Positions 36,200-46,032 of a DNA stretch of 64,000 nucleotides are shown piece by piece. Each line of letters begins with the position of its first letter. The first letter of the stretch is position 1. Location of the stretch: NCBI RefSeq assembly GCF_002260525.1, contig NZ_MRYI01000010.1, positions 124,001 through 188,000 of the forward strand, read 5' to 3'. The DNA comes from Hahella sp. CCB-MM4 (lineage in GTDB: Bacteria; Pseudomonadota; Gammaproteobacteria; Pseudomonadales; Oleiphilaceae). The position numbers and the translations under genes are program-made. The notes below the pieces were generated by a model. The model did no database searches. It was not told where the DNA came from and saw only the letters and a list, made by a program, of their open reading frames with translations.

Positions 36200-36228
36200 A
36201 AAACCTGGTAGTAGACCTACTGGGTTTT
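36200..36228 (+). terminator. Probable terminator after lysE-like gene
   Basis: AAAACCTGGTAG and CTACTGGGTTTT form a 12-base stem with two G-U pairs and a five-base loop. The T run is part of the stem, so the structure is weaker than a standard terminator. It starts 44 bases after the stop codon. Confidence 0.4.
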
Positions 36229-36286
36229 ACCCACGACCGGGGCTAAGCTATAGATATCAGGCAAACCACTTGAAAGGGAGATTTCC

Positions 36287-36691
36287 ATGCTGGCAGGTAA
36301 GCGCCCTCAGAATATTGGAGTCAAAAAAGGGAAATTGTCTTTATGCTCCGGTAAGCCCAACTGTGTGTGTAGTCAGGATGAGCGAAAACGTCACGGAATT
36401 ACCCCTTTGAAATACGAAGGTTCCCCGGAAGGAGCCCTGCAAAAACTGAAGAAGATTGTTTCAAGAATTCCCGGAGCGACGCTTGTAGAGGAGCGTGACG
36501 GCTATCTGTATTTTGAGTGTGCGACTAAATGGCTAGGGTTTGTAGACGACTTGGAGTTTTTCTGTGACGCGGAACATTCCTTGATCCATGTGCGTTCAGC
36601 ATCAAGGTTGGGGTATTCCGATCTTGGAGTGAACAGAAAGCGGGTGGAGCATATCAGAACGTTATTCTCCACCCCTGTTTCTGTTTCCTGA
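36287..36691 (+). CDS. DUF1499 family protein
   Basis: A 134-residue protein. LSLCSGKPNCVCSQDE is the DUF1499 signature (CxxxPNCVS-like), followed by LKKIVSRIPGATLVEERDGY and FECATKWLGFVDDLEFFCD, and ends RSASRLGYSDLGVNRKRVEH, another conserved block. No function is known; in other bacteria the gene often lies near envelope or lipid genes. No signal peptide. A GGGAGA ribosome site precedes the start. It converges with a small secreted protein gene. Confidence 0.88.
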   Translation: MLAGKRPQNIGVKKGKLSLCSGKPNCVCSQDERKRHGITPLKYEGSPEGALQKLKKIVSRIPGATLVEERDGYLYFECATKWLGFVDDLEFFCDAEHSLIHVRSASRLGYSDLGVNRKRVEHIRTLFSTPVSVS

Positions 36692-36701
36692 CGGCCGGGT
36701 A

Positions 36702-36944
36702 TCAGCTGGGGCTTAAAATATGCAATGCTTGGTTTAAGGTGCGGTTTGCCCCTTTTTGATCGCCAGCCTTGCAGAGATCTTCTCCCTGTTTCTTAAGCTC
36801 TCGAGCTTGTGACTTGGTTTTTGAGTCTACAGAGCTGTGTAGCAACTCGTAGTCCACTTCTTTCACAATTTTGGTGCAGTCAGCAAAAACAGGGGCGCTG
36901 ATCAGAGCAACGCTGACAGCCATGGCGGTAAATACAGATTTCAT
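36702..36944 (-). CDS. Small secreted protein, unknown
   Basis: An 80-residue protein with a signal peptide MKSVFTAMAVSVALISAPVF cleaved near ADC. The mature part is helical and charged with two cysteines (ADCTKIV and EDLCKAGDQ) that may form a disulfide in the periplasm. The ATG at 36944 has AAGGAG before it and is preferred to an upstream in-frame ATG. No family is recognised. Confidence 0.7.
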   Translation of the reverse strand: MKSVFTAMAVSVALISAPVFADCTKIVKEVDYELLHSSVDSKTKSQARELKKQGEDLCKAGDQKGANRTLNQALHILSPS

Positions 36945-37242
36945 GTGAGTACTCCTTAAAACATAAAGTGAAGCCGCTTTCACTTAGTTACTGGCTATTA
37001 TTATAGTGTGTCAGCCCAACTAAGACTCAATTCCCTAAACGTCGACTCGTTAATAATACTTCAAATTGATATCTCTCAGGGATGATAGAACTAACACTTT
37101 TGCGAAAAAAGTGGTTTGAGCTGTTTTTATTGATCTCCCCCCTCTCAACCTTTTTCCTACGCCCCGGCCGCTAAGGGCTGGGATGATGTGAATTTGGTGG
37201 TTATCGGTATGGTTTGTTACAAAAAATAACAGGGAAATCACC

Positions 37243-40200
37243 ATGACACATAACCTGCTCCTCTCCCTCAGCAGGGCATTCGCCTTGCTGTTTGTGCTTC
37301 TGGCGTTGAGTGCCTGTAAAGAGCGCTCTATTCAGGACGAAGTCTTCTACTTTGTTTTACCAGATAGATTCCATAACGGAAACCCTTCCAATGATATCGG
37401 AAACATCCCGGGAACCCGGGACGATAATGGTTTTGATCAGCAAGACGAGGCCTACTATCACGGAGGTGATATTGCCGGCCTGTTGCAAAAACTGCCCTAT
37501 CTGAAGGAGATGGGGGTAACGGCAATCTGGATGACTCCTGTGTTCCGAAACGAAGCTGCGATCCCCAGTGGGGCGGGCTACCATGGATATTGGACACTGG
37601 ATTACACCCACATCGACCCTCACCTGGGAACCAACGAGGAGCTTTCTCAATTGATAGAGAAAGCACACAAAATGGGTCTGAAGGTGTTTTTTGACATCGT
37701 GGTGAACCATACCGCTGATGTGATCGGTTATGACGAATGTCACAATCCGGATGGTACGTTGAAGGACGGTATGGATAGCTGCCCTTATGTGGATAGCTCT
37801 CAGTCCGCTTATACACCGTTTATCCCTGCCGGTCGTGAAAATGACAAGGTTCCGGCCTGGTTAAATGACCCTGCCCATTACAATAATCGCGGTGACAGCA
37901 CCTTCTCTGGTGAATCAAGTATTCTGGGTGATTTCTATGGGCTGGATGATCTGAACACTGCGGATCCTCAGGTTGTTGAGGGGATGGTGGATATATTCAA
38001 ATTTTGGATATCCGAATTCAAAATTGATGGTTTCCGGTTGGATACCGTCAAGCACGTGGATATGAGCTTCTGGCAACAATGGACTCCGGAAATTTTGGCC
38101 CATGCGGAAGCTGAAGGGGTACGTAATTTCTTTATTTTCGGAGAGGTGTTTGACGGAAGTCCCAGAGTCATCAGCCGCTATACCACAGAAGGACAGATTC
38201 CTTCCGCCTTGGATTTTGGTATGTATTTCGCCGCCAGAGATGTTTTCGCCTATAACAACGGCCCGTCTCGGCTTGCGGGAATTCTTGCGGATGACGATTG
38301 GTATACCGACGCGGACAGCGATGCCGGTACCCTGATGAATTTCGTCAGTAATCACGATGTTGGGCGATTAGGCCGGGAAATTCGCAACGCTAATCCCAAT
38401 GAATCTGACGCTGATCATCTTGCCCGACTGAAACTGGCGTATGCACTCAACTACTTTGGGCGTGGCATTCCAGTGGTTTACTACGGAGATGAACAAGGAT
38501 TTACCGGTGACGGCGGTGATACGGGTTCTCGCGAAGATATGATGCCCAGTCAGGTCCTCAGTTATAACGACAATGACTTGATTGGTACCGATGCGACCAC
38601 CGCCGATGACAACTTTGACCGGCGCCACCCCATGTACCGTGCCCTTAAAGCCTATGCCGAGGTATTGGATCATTACTCCGCGCTGCGACAAGGGCGTATG
38701 TTTATACGTCATGTGGACGATGCAACCGGCCTGTTTGCGTTTTCCAGAGTCCTGGATAACGATCCCAAAGAGGTGCTTGTTGTCATGAACACCTCCGCAG
38801 AAGAGCAGAGTCTGACTCTTCCGGCGACCAGTGACCGGTATAAGCCGGTATATCCGAAGTCACTCTCTCTGAATGCAGACACCTCCGGTGATGTCACTAT
38901 CACGATTCCTGCATTATCCGTCAGGATTTATCAGGGGCGGCAGAAAATCTCAACACCAGGCATCGACACTGTCTCTTTGCTGTTGGACCCGATGAAAAAG
39001 GTCAGTGGCCGTTTTGAGGTTCCGGCCCAGATCCAGTGGGAAGACAATACTCTGTTGCCAATGTCCATGGTCAGCTTTGAAGTCAGTGTTAACGGCGGTG
39101 AATTTGAAGGCATCGGTACCGATAAGACTCCCGACTATCGGGTGTTTTATAACGCTGACCAACATGAAGCGGGAACCCTACTGACGTTTCGCGCGAAAGC
39201 GAGGAATCCATGGAGCTGGCAGCAGGTCTCTGAGGAAGTGACTGTGGAGGTCGGTGCAGAACCAGGGCTGAATATCATCTTCAAGAAACCCGAGGATTGG
39301 GGAAATAGTGTCAACATCTATTATTGGAATGCCGTCCCCCAGTCTGGTGTGGACTGGCCTGGTGTTCCTGCCGAGGCTATGGGCAATGGTTGGTTCCGTT
39401 TCCAGTTTGATGATGGAGTCCAATTTGCGAACCTGATTTTCAATGATGGTCAGGGGCACCAAACCGCTGATCTGTCTCGTGATACAGACGGCTGTTACAT
39501 CAACTCAAGTTGGGTGGATGCGTGTAATCCCGATACCGACGGGGGCAGCGAGCCGGGAATATCGGTTTATTTCCGCAAGCCCGTTGGCTGGGGGATACCT
39601 AATGTCTATTTCTGGAATGCCGAAGTTGAAGGGCCCGAATGGCCGGGGCAGGCGATGGAGTCTCTGGGCGATGATTGGTTCAGCTACACGTTTCCCGACA
39701 ACGTCCAGGCGGCCAACCTGATATTCAACGACGGGACCCATCAAACCGCTGACTTGTACCGTGAGGGGGATGGCTGCTACTCGGTTTCAACTGAAAGCTG
39801 GACCGACAGCTGCGCCATTCCTGGTTTTAAAGTCTATTTTGAGAAACCGGAAGACTGGTCAAACGCACTGATCTATTACTGGAATACCAATGCCCCCGCG
39901 GGCGGTGTTTCCTGGCCCGGTGTTGCCATGGAAGATCTGGGTAAAGGTTGGTTCAGCTATCAGTTTCCCGCTGGTGTGACCGCTTCAAACATTATTTTTA
40001 ACAATGGGGAAGGCGCCCAGACGACCGATTTATATCGTGAAGGTGATGGATGCTATGACATCAGCGGTGATGTCTGGAGCGATGATTGCGATCATCCTCA
40101 GCCCGGAATTCTTGTGCGTTTCAAGAAACCTGATGGGTGGGGAGATGCTATCAATGTTTATTACTGGAACGCCGATCCTGCCCCGGCAGTGGAGTGGCCC

Positions 40201-43200
40201 GGAGTTTCTGCGACCTATCTGGGCGAAGGCTGGTATGAGTATCAGTTTCCCGCGGATGTCTCTTCAGCGAATCTGATTTTCAATGATGGTCAGGGCAACC
40301 AGACGGGGGATCTCTTCCGTGATAAAGACGGTTGCTTCGGCGAGAACGATGACAGCTGGAGCGATACCTGTGTGGTACCTGATAATCGGGTAGTGACCAT
40401 CGATGGTTTCCGGGCGCATTGGCTGAACAGCAGTCAGCTGGTATGGCAGGCGCTGGACAGCCGCGCTTCAAACTACAAGTTACTGTCATCAAGCTCTGCG
40501 TCCATTGTCATTGAAGACAATGTGGTCGCGGGAGCTGAACAGTCCTTGGATCTGGTTACGGGAGGTCCTCTGTCAGATGCCTCCAAGGCAAAATTCAAGC
40601 ACCTTGCGGATTGGCCTGTTTATACCCTTTCTGCCTCTGAGGAAGAAATTAAGTCAGCCTTGAAGGGACAGTTGGTGGTTGCTTCATATGATGCAGACGA
40701 CCATCTGCTGGAGGCTACCTATGTACAGACGCCAGGCGTGATTGATGAGCTGTATTCCTATGCGGGGCAATTGGGCTTTGTTGTCAATGACGGACAATTC
40801 AATCTGCGGTTGTGGGCACCAACGGCTCAAAGTGTCAGGTTGAAGCTCTACGATGCCGATAAGGATCTGCTTGAAACCTTAACTCCTACGTCACAGGAAA
40901 ACGGTGTCTACACCTTTGCGGGAAATAGTGGCTGGTTGGATCTGTTTTACCGATTCGAAATACAGGTTTATCACCCGGCAAATGATCAGGTTGAAACCTA
41001 CGAAGTGACGGATCCGTATTCCTTAAGCCTGAGTATGGATAGTCAGTACAGTCAGTTTGTGGATATTGCCAATGATCCGACGTTGAAGCCTGCGGGATGG
41101 GATTCTCTGGTGAAAAGTCTTCCGGCGCACAAGGATATCAGTATCTATGAAGGTCATATCCGGGATTTCAGCGCCAATGATCCAGTGGTACCGAAAGCCT
41201 ATCGCGGTAAATATAAGGCGTTTACCTATGACGGTGAGAACGGCATGGCACTATCTGCCGGTATGGCGCACCTCAAGGAGCTGAAGCAAGCAGGTCTGAC
41301 TCATTTTCATGCGCTGCCGGTTAACGATCTGGCTTCAGTGAAAGAAAACCCGGATGATCAGGTGAACCTGGATGACCCCTATAGTCGGCTGTGTGACAAG
41401 GTATCTGTTCCGGCGGTTCAGGAAGGTTGTGAGGAATTCGGTGACACATCTATTCGCGATGTGTTTACCCAATTGAAGGACGCGGACCCGGTTAATACGC
41501 GCATTCAGGCGATTAATTATGATATGCGTACCGAGGGATTCCCGTCGGTTGATGGCTTTAACTGGGGGTATGACCCTTACCATTTCAATGTGCCGGAAGG
41601 AAGCTATGCCACGAATCCAGAGGGGAAAACCCGAATTTTGGAATTCCGCGAAATGGTCAAGGCGCTGGACGAAATCGGACTGAAGCTGGTGGTGGATGTG
41701 GTGTTCAACCATACCTATGCGTCAGGTTTATATGACAAGTCCGTGCTGGATAAAGTCGTCCCCGGATACTATCACCGGCGTAATGCGACCAATGGGGACG
41801 TTGAGTCCTCCACCTGCTGTGACAACACCGCGGCCGAGCACGCCATGATGGAGCACCTGATGGTGCAGGCGCTGAAAAACTGGGCACAATACTACAAAGT
41901 GGATGCTTTCCGCTTTGACCTGATGGGCCATCACCCTAAAGCTGTTATGGAGGATATCCAGCAGGCATTGGCTACGCTGAATTCAGTTGAACATGGGGTA
42001 GACGGAGCCAATATATATATCTACGGAGAAGGCTGGGACTTCGGTGAAGTGGCGGGCAACCAACGTTTTGAACAGGCGACACAGCCAAACATGGCGGGAA
42101 CTGGAATCGGTACCTTCAATGATCGTCTGCGTGATGCTGTGCGAGGTGGTAATTTTACCGATCGGGGACGTGCCCAGGGCTTTGCCAATGGAAATGAAAC
42201 CTACCCCAATGGAGTAACCGGCGGCGCCAGCAGTATTGGTGATCAAGCGGACCGGATTCGTATCGGGCTGGCCGGAAATCTTAAAAATTACCCATTTGAA
42301 GACAATGCCGGCAATGTCACTACCGGGCAGAGTTATTCCGGGGTTGGATATACAGCGGATCCCCAGGAAAATATTGTCTATATCGACAAGCACGACAATG
42401 AATCCCTATGGGATAACACGCAGGCCAAATTGCCGGATAACCTGGGAATGGATGCTCGCGTCCGGGTTCAGGTATTGAGTCAGGCATTTGTTAACTATGC
42501 TCAGGGGGTCCCATTCCATCAGATGGGAACTGACCTGTTGCGTTCCAAATCCATGGGACGGGATAGTTTTGATGCAGGAGACTGGTTCAACAAAGTGGAT
42601 TTCACCAAGCAGGACAATAACTGGGCGGTAGGACTTCCTTCCCAGGATAAGAACGGACCCCGCTGGACGGTGATGTCTGAGATTATGAGCAATCCGAATA
42701 TTGCGCCGCAGCCGGAGCATATTGAGCTGGCTTCGCGTCTGTTCCAGGAGCAGTTGTCCGTTCGCTACTCGACGCCGTTACTGAGACTGGACAGTGCCGA
42801 TGATGTCAATCGCCGGCTGAGTTTTCTTAACTCCGGTGCAGGACAGATACCAGGATTGATTGTGATGGCAGTCAGCGATGGCAGCTGTGCAGGTGTGGAT
42901 CTGGATAGCGAGCTGAACGGTCTGGTGATTCTGTTTAATGCTGATGATGAAACTCTGACGTTCTCTTCCCAGGCTCTGGCCGGGCAGTTATTTGAGCTGC
43001 ACCAGGTTCAGCAAACCGGCGTTGATACGATTGTACGCTCAGCGAACTATGATTCAGGCGCTAACAGCTTTAGCATTCCGGCACGAACGGCTGCTGTATT
43101 TGTTGCCAGGCAGTCTGGCGGGCAATCAGATTTTCCCTGCAATCCTCAGTACGGCGTGATTACAGAACCCGGCTTTACTGTGTATTTCAATAACACAGAA

Positions 43201-43731
43201 GGATGGGATGCTGTAAGCGTCTATTACTGGGAGACCAGCCCGGAAACCCCAGCTGTGGACTGGCCGGGTGTTCCCATGACCGATCTTGGGGATGGTTGGT
43301 ATAGCTTTACCTTTCCCAATGGTGTGACTGCTGGCAACCTGATCTTCAACAATCAAGGTGCTGGCGGGCAGACGACTGACCTGTACCGCGAAGGGGACGG
43401 TTGCTACAGTATTGCTGGAGACTGGACAGATGAATGTACCTTGCCGGGCTTGAAGTTCTGGTTTGAAAAGCCTGCGGAGTGGAGCGATTTACCCAATCTG
43501 TATTTTTGGGGAGCTGCAGTAGAGGGGGCTGGCTGGCCGGGTACGCCGATGGAAGATTTGGGTAACGGTTGGTACTTTTTCCAGATGCCGGAAGGTGTGC
43601 GGTCTACCAACTTGATATTCAATGATGCGGGAGCTTCGGGGAGTGGAGCTCAGACAGCAGATTTGTTTCGTGACCTGAACGGTTGTTATTCACCCGAGAC
43701 CGGCTGGAGTAACAGCTGCGTTCTTCCTTAA
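37243..43731 (+). CDS. Giant alpha-amylase/pullulanase fusion lipoprotein with six CBM26-like modules
   Basis: A 2162-residue starch-degrading protein. The leader ends at the lipobox LSAC, so it is probably anchored at the cell surface. Domains in order: GH13 alpha-amylase (about 30-560; Asp267 in FRLDTVKH, Glu301 in FGEVF, Asp372 in SNHD); four starch-binding modules (about 675-761, 772-858, 861-950, 955-1044); a pullulanase N2-like domain and CBM48 (about 1050-1270, NLRLWAPTAQSV); GH13 pullulanase (FNWGYDP, Asp1559 in FRFDLMG, Glu1596 in GEGWDF, Asp1718 in KHDN); a Pullul_strch_C-like part; and two last modules (about 1977-2066, 2069-2162). Each module has YYW/YFW, WPG and LIFN motifs and ends in a Cys pair. 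It should cut alpha-1,4 and alpha-1,6 bonds of starch or glycogen. Single gene; AGGGAA ribosome site. Confidence 0.92.
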   Translation: MTHNLLLSLSRAFALLFVLLALSACKERSIQDEVFYFVLPDRFHNGNPSNDIGNIPGTRDDNGFDQQDEAYYHGGDIAGLLQKLPYLKEMGVTAIWMTPVFRNEAAIPSGAGYHGYWTLDYTHIDPHLGTNEELSQLIEKAHKMGLKVFFDIVVNHTADVIGYDECHNPDGTLKDGMDSCPYVDSSQSAYTPFIPAGRENDKVPAWLNDPAHYNNRGDSTFSGESSILGDFYGLDDLNTADPQVVEGMVDIFKFWISEFKIDGFRLDTVKHVDMSFWQQWTPEILAHAEAEGVRNFFIFGEVFDGSPRVISRYTTEGQIPSALDFGMYFAARDVFAYNNGPSRLAGILADDDWYTDADSDAGTLMNFVSNHDVGRLGREIRNANPNESDADHLARLKLAYALNYFGRGIPVVYYGDEQGFTGDGGDTGSREDMMPSQVLSYNDNDLIGTDATTADDNFDRRHPMYRALKAYAEVLDHYSALRQGRMFIRHVDDATGLFAFSRVLDNDPKEVLVVMNTSAEEQSLTLPATSDRYKPVYPKSLSLNADTSGDVTITIPALSVRIYQGRQKISTPGIDTVSLLLDPMKKVSGRFEVPAQIQWEDNTLLPMSMVSFEVSVNGGEFEGIGTDKTPDYRVFYNADQHEAGTLLTFRAKARNPWSWQQVSEEVTVEVGAEPGLNIIFKKPEDWGNSVNIYYWNAVPQSGVDWPGVPAEAMGNGWFRFQFDDGVQFANLIFNDGQGHQTADLSRDTDGCYINSSWVDACNPDTDGGSEPGISVYFRKPVGWGIPNVYFWNAEVEGPEWPGQAMESLGDDWFSYTFPDNVQAANLIFNDGTHQTADLYREGDGCYSVSTESWTDSCAIPGFKVYFEKPEDWSNALIYYWNTNAPAGGVSWPGVAMEDLGKGWFSYQFPAGVTASNIIFNNGEGAQTTDLYREGDGCYDISGDVWSDDCDHPQPGILVRFKKPDGWGDAINVYYWNADPAPAVEWPGVSATYLGEGWYEYQFPADVSSANLIFNDGQGNQTGDLFRDKDGCFGENDDSWSDTCVVPDNRVVTIDGFRAHWLNSSQLVWQALDSRASNYKLLSSSSASIVIEDNVVAGAEQSLDLVTGGPLSDASKAKFKHLADWPVYTLSASEEEIKSALKGQLVVASYDADDHLLEATYVQTPGVIDELYSYAGQLGFVVNDGQFNLRLWAPTAQSVRLKLYDADKDLLETLTPTSQENGVYTFAGNSGWLDLFYRFEIQVYHPANDQVETYEVTDPYSLSLSMDSQYSQFVDIANDPTLKPAGWDSLVKSLPAHKDISIYEGHIRDFSANDPVVPKAYRGKYKAFTYDGENGMALSAGMAHLKELKQAGLTHFHALPVNDLASVKENPDDQVNLDDPYSRLCDKVSVPAVQEGCEEFGDTSIRDVFTQLKDADPVNTRIQAINYDMRTEGFPSVDGFNWGYDPYHFNVPEGSYATNPEGKTRILEFREMVKALDEIGLKLVVDVVFNHTYASGLYDKSVLDKVVPGYYHRRNATNGDVESSTCCDNTAAEHAMMEHLMVQALKNWAQYYKVDAFRFDLMGHHPKAVMEDIQQALATLNSVEHGVDGANIYIYGEGWDFGEVAGNQRFEQATQPNMAGTGIGTFNDRLRDAVRGGNFTDRGRAQGFANGNETYPNGVTGGASSIGDQADRIRIGLAGNLKNYPFEDNAGNVTTGQSYSGVGYTADPQENIVYIDKHDNESLWDNTQAKLPDNLGMDARVRVQVLSQAFVNYAQGVPFHQMGTDLLRSKSMGRDSFDAGDWFNKVDFTKQDNNWAVGLPSQDKNGPRWTVMSEIMSNPNIAPQPEHIELASRLFQEQLSVRYSTPLLRLDSADDVNRRLSFLNSGAGQIPGLIVMAVSDGSCAGVDLDSELNGLVILFNADDETLTFSSQALAGQLFELHQVQQTGVDTIVRSANYDSGANSFSIPARTAAVFVARQSGGQSDFPCNPQYGVITEPGFTVYFNNTEGWDAVSVYYWETSPETPAVDWPGVPMTDLGDGWYSFTFPNGVTAGNLIFNNQGAGGQTTDLYREGDGCYSIAGDWTDECTLPGLKFWFEKPAEWSDLPNLYFWGAAVEGAGWPGTPMEDLGNGWYFFQMPEGVRSTNLIFNDAGASGSGAQTADLFRDLNGCYSPETGWSNSCVLP

Positions 43732-43737
43732 AGAAAA

Positions 43738-43767
43738 CCCAGCCTGGCCAACTAGGGCCAGGCTGGG
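43738..43767. terminator. Bidirectional terminator hairpin
   Basis: A perfect 12-base stem CCCAGCCTGGCC/GGCCAGGCTGGG with a six-base loop lies just after the amylopullulanase stop, between convergent genes. On the minus strand it is followed by a T-rich tract (TTTTCTTT); on the plus strand the T run is poor. Confidence 0.72.
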
Positions 43768-43889
43768 CTCACCTTGGTTATCTTCCTAAAAACTGCTTGT
43801 TGTTTGTTCTGTTGTTTGTTCTGCTTTTCTATTTAGCTCTTTATATAACGCTTTCTACATACCTTTTACATAACTTTCTACATGACTCT

Positions 43890-45668
43890 CTACATAACTC
43901 GGCCTTCCTTCCATGCCTGCAATAGCCGGTCATAAGGCACGGTAATCCCTTTGGGTTTTTCATTGCTGAGCTTCGGCTTGGGCGAGCCTGGTTGTTGCAG
44001 CCAGTACACTTCACCTTCCACTTCACTGGCGTCTTTGATTATGGGAGCACAAGTTTGCAGCTCAGCTTTACGCTGGATAACTGCCATGGCTCTGTCCTGT
44101 TTTTCAGCCAGATGATCAAGAGCAGCTTTGGCGGATTTTTCGCCCGTCACTGCACTGGCGATGGTCTGCCACCAGTATTTGGAAAGCTTGGGATAATCGG
44201 GAACGTTAACCCCTGTCGGAGTCCAGGCTTTGCGGGCAGGGCTCAGATAGAATTCAACCAGCCCGCCTAATTTGGGAGCCACCCTTTGCATTGCCGTCGA
44301 TCTTAGATCGGATTCCCTGATAGGAGTCAGGCCCACCAGTGTTTTGCGTAATGAGACTGTTTTGGCCACGGTGAATTGGGCATAGAGCCAGGTGGCTTTC
44401 TGGCGGGTCTGTGTCATGTTTTTGGGAATCGTCCAGGATCCCGCGTCCTGGTAACCCAGTTTCATGCCCTCTTTCCAATAAGCTCCGTGGGGGGAGGGAG
44501 CCATGCGCCACTTTGGGGTTCCATCTTCATTAACGACCGGCAGGCCCGGTTTGGTCATATCTGCGGTAAAGGCGGTGTACCAGAATATCTGTTGAGCGAT
44601 CTGGCCTTGTGCGGGAATTGCGCCGGCTTCAGAGAAGTTCATATGGATAGCTTCAGGTGGCGCATATTCTTTCAACCATTTGATATATTTTTCCAGGGCG
44701 TACACTGATGCCGGGCTGTTTGTCGCCCCACCTCTGGCCACGCTGGAGCCAACCGGATGACAGCCGTCGATCCGGATGCCCCATTCATCTACGGGTTTGC
44801 CGTTAGGAAAGCCTGCATCTCCGGATCCTGCCATGGAGAACCAGGCATCGGTAAAGCGCCACCCGAGAGAAGGATCACGCTTGCCGTAATCCATATGGCC
44901 ATAGACCCGTTTGCCGTCTAATTGTTTGACGTGATTGGTAAAGAAGTCGGCAATGTCTTCGTAGGCTGACCAGTTAACCGGAACGCCCAGCTCATAGCCG
45001 TAGATTTTCTTGAATTGTTTCCGCAGCTCCGGCCGCTGGAACCAGTCATAGCGGAACCAATACAGGTTGGCGAACTGCTGGTCCGGCAGCTGATAGACTT
45101 TGCCATCCAGTCCGGTCACAAAGCTCATGCCAATAAAGTCGTCGGTGTCCAGTGTCGGCAGAGTGACGTCCTTACCCTCGTTCTGCATATAGTCGCTCAA
45201 TGCCAGAATTTTCCCTGAGCGGGAATGTGTGCCGATATTGTCTGAATCATTGATAAAAGCGTCATATCGATGCTGGTCAGAGATGAACTGAATCCATAAA
45301 CGTTCGATGACGGTACCTTCCGGTTGCAACTCATGATTTACCTTGATGCCGGTGATCTCAGCAAAGGCCTTGGCAAGTACCTGGGATTCGTATTCATGTG
45401 TCTTGATGGTTTCAGACAGAACATTTAGTTCCAGGCCCTGATAAGGCTTTGCAATGGTTGCAAACCAACTTAACTCCTCGATTTGCTGATCCCGGCTGAT
45501 AGAAGAATCTTTAAATTCGGTATCAACCCAGTGTTCGATAACTGCACGTTGTTTCGGGCTTATCTGATCGGCGTATGAAGCTTGAGAAGGAGTGGAGCTT
45601 AGGAGCAGGGAAGTGGCAAGGCACGCGGAGGCGATGGAAGTATGTAAACCTGTTGTGATAGTTTTCAT
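43890..45668 (-). CDS. Large extracellular solute-binding protein (sugar/polyol type)
   Basis: A 592-residue periplasmic protein with a signal peptide ending SQASYAD. LEINVL-like strand LELNVLSETIKTHEYESQV, then FAEITGIKVNHELQPEG and YDAFINDSDNIGTHSRSGKI mark a cluster D (family 1) binding protein. Length and layout recall GlpV-like glycerol binding proteins of rhizobia, but this is a weak assignment. No permease or ATPase genes lie beside it, so it is an orphan or works with a distant transporter. It converges with the amylopullulanase, which hints at a carbohydrate ligand. Its 3' end and downstream gap contain a degenerate 12-base repeat (43845-43897). Confidence 0.72.
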   Translation of the reverse strand: MKTITTGLHTSIASACLATSLLLSSTPSQASYADQISPKQRAVIEHWVDTEFKDSSISRDQQIEELSWFATIAKPYQGLELNVLSETIKTHEYESQVLAKAFAEITGIKVNHELQPEGTVIERLWIQFISDQHRYDAFINDSDNIGTHSRSGKILALSDYMQNEGKDVTLPTLDTDDFIGMSFVTGLDGKVYQLPDQQFANLYWFRYDWFQRPELRKQFKKIYGYELGVPVNWSAYEDIADFFTNHVKQLDGKRVYGHMDYGKRDPSLGWRFTDAWFSMAGSGDAGFPNGKPVDEWGIRIDGCHPVGSSVARGGATNSPASVYALEKYIKWLKEYAPPEAIHMNFSEAGAIPAQGQIAQQIFWYTAFTADMTKPGLPVVNEDGTPKWRMAPSPHGAYWKEGMKLGYQDAGSWTIPKNMTQTRQKATWLYAQFTVAKTVSLRKTLVGLTPIRESDLRSTAMQRVAPKLGGLVEFYLSPARKAWTPTGVNVPDYPKLSKYWWQTIASAVTGEKSAKAALDHLAEKQDRAMAVIQRKAELQTCAPIIKDASEVEGEVYWLQQPGSPKPKLSNEKPKGITVPYDRLLQAWKEGRVM

Positions 45669-46032
45669 TTTTCATATACCACGTTCGTTTTATGTTTGTT
45701 TTTAGCGGGCATTTCTTAGCCTTCATTTTGTCCAGGTCACTTATTTTTCAAATGTTTTTTGTCTAAGTCCTGCACATTTGCTCAACTTTGGCCAGGCTTT
45801 GAGCGGATTATTTATTATGACCTATAAACGAAAGTAGCATAGGGAAAAGGAACTAAAAAGTAAAAAAAAGAAAATATATGAAAGAAAAAGTGATAATTCG
45901 AAAGGTTTGGGTGGGAAAACAAACAATTGGGTGCAGGAAGGAGTTATCGGTGATAAAACCTGGTTTGGTTATATCACCGAAATAAGGAAGAAGACGCAGT
46001 TAGAAGCAGGAGGCGCGGAACTTATTGTCAGC
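45669..46032. other. Intergenic region before the binding-protein gene
   Basis: 364 very A/T-rich bases upstream of the 592-residue binding protein gene. An inverted repeat TCGGTGATA/TATCACCGA (about 45948-45980) has no T run. No gene or RNA was recognised. Confidence 0.4.

Noticed and set aside
37070-37190. MalT-like boxes before the amylopullulanase
   Set aside because: Two GGGATGAT-like stretches (about 37078 and 37181) resemble parts of MalT boxes but lack the full motif and proper spacing.
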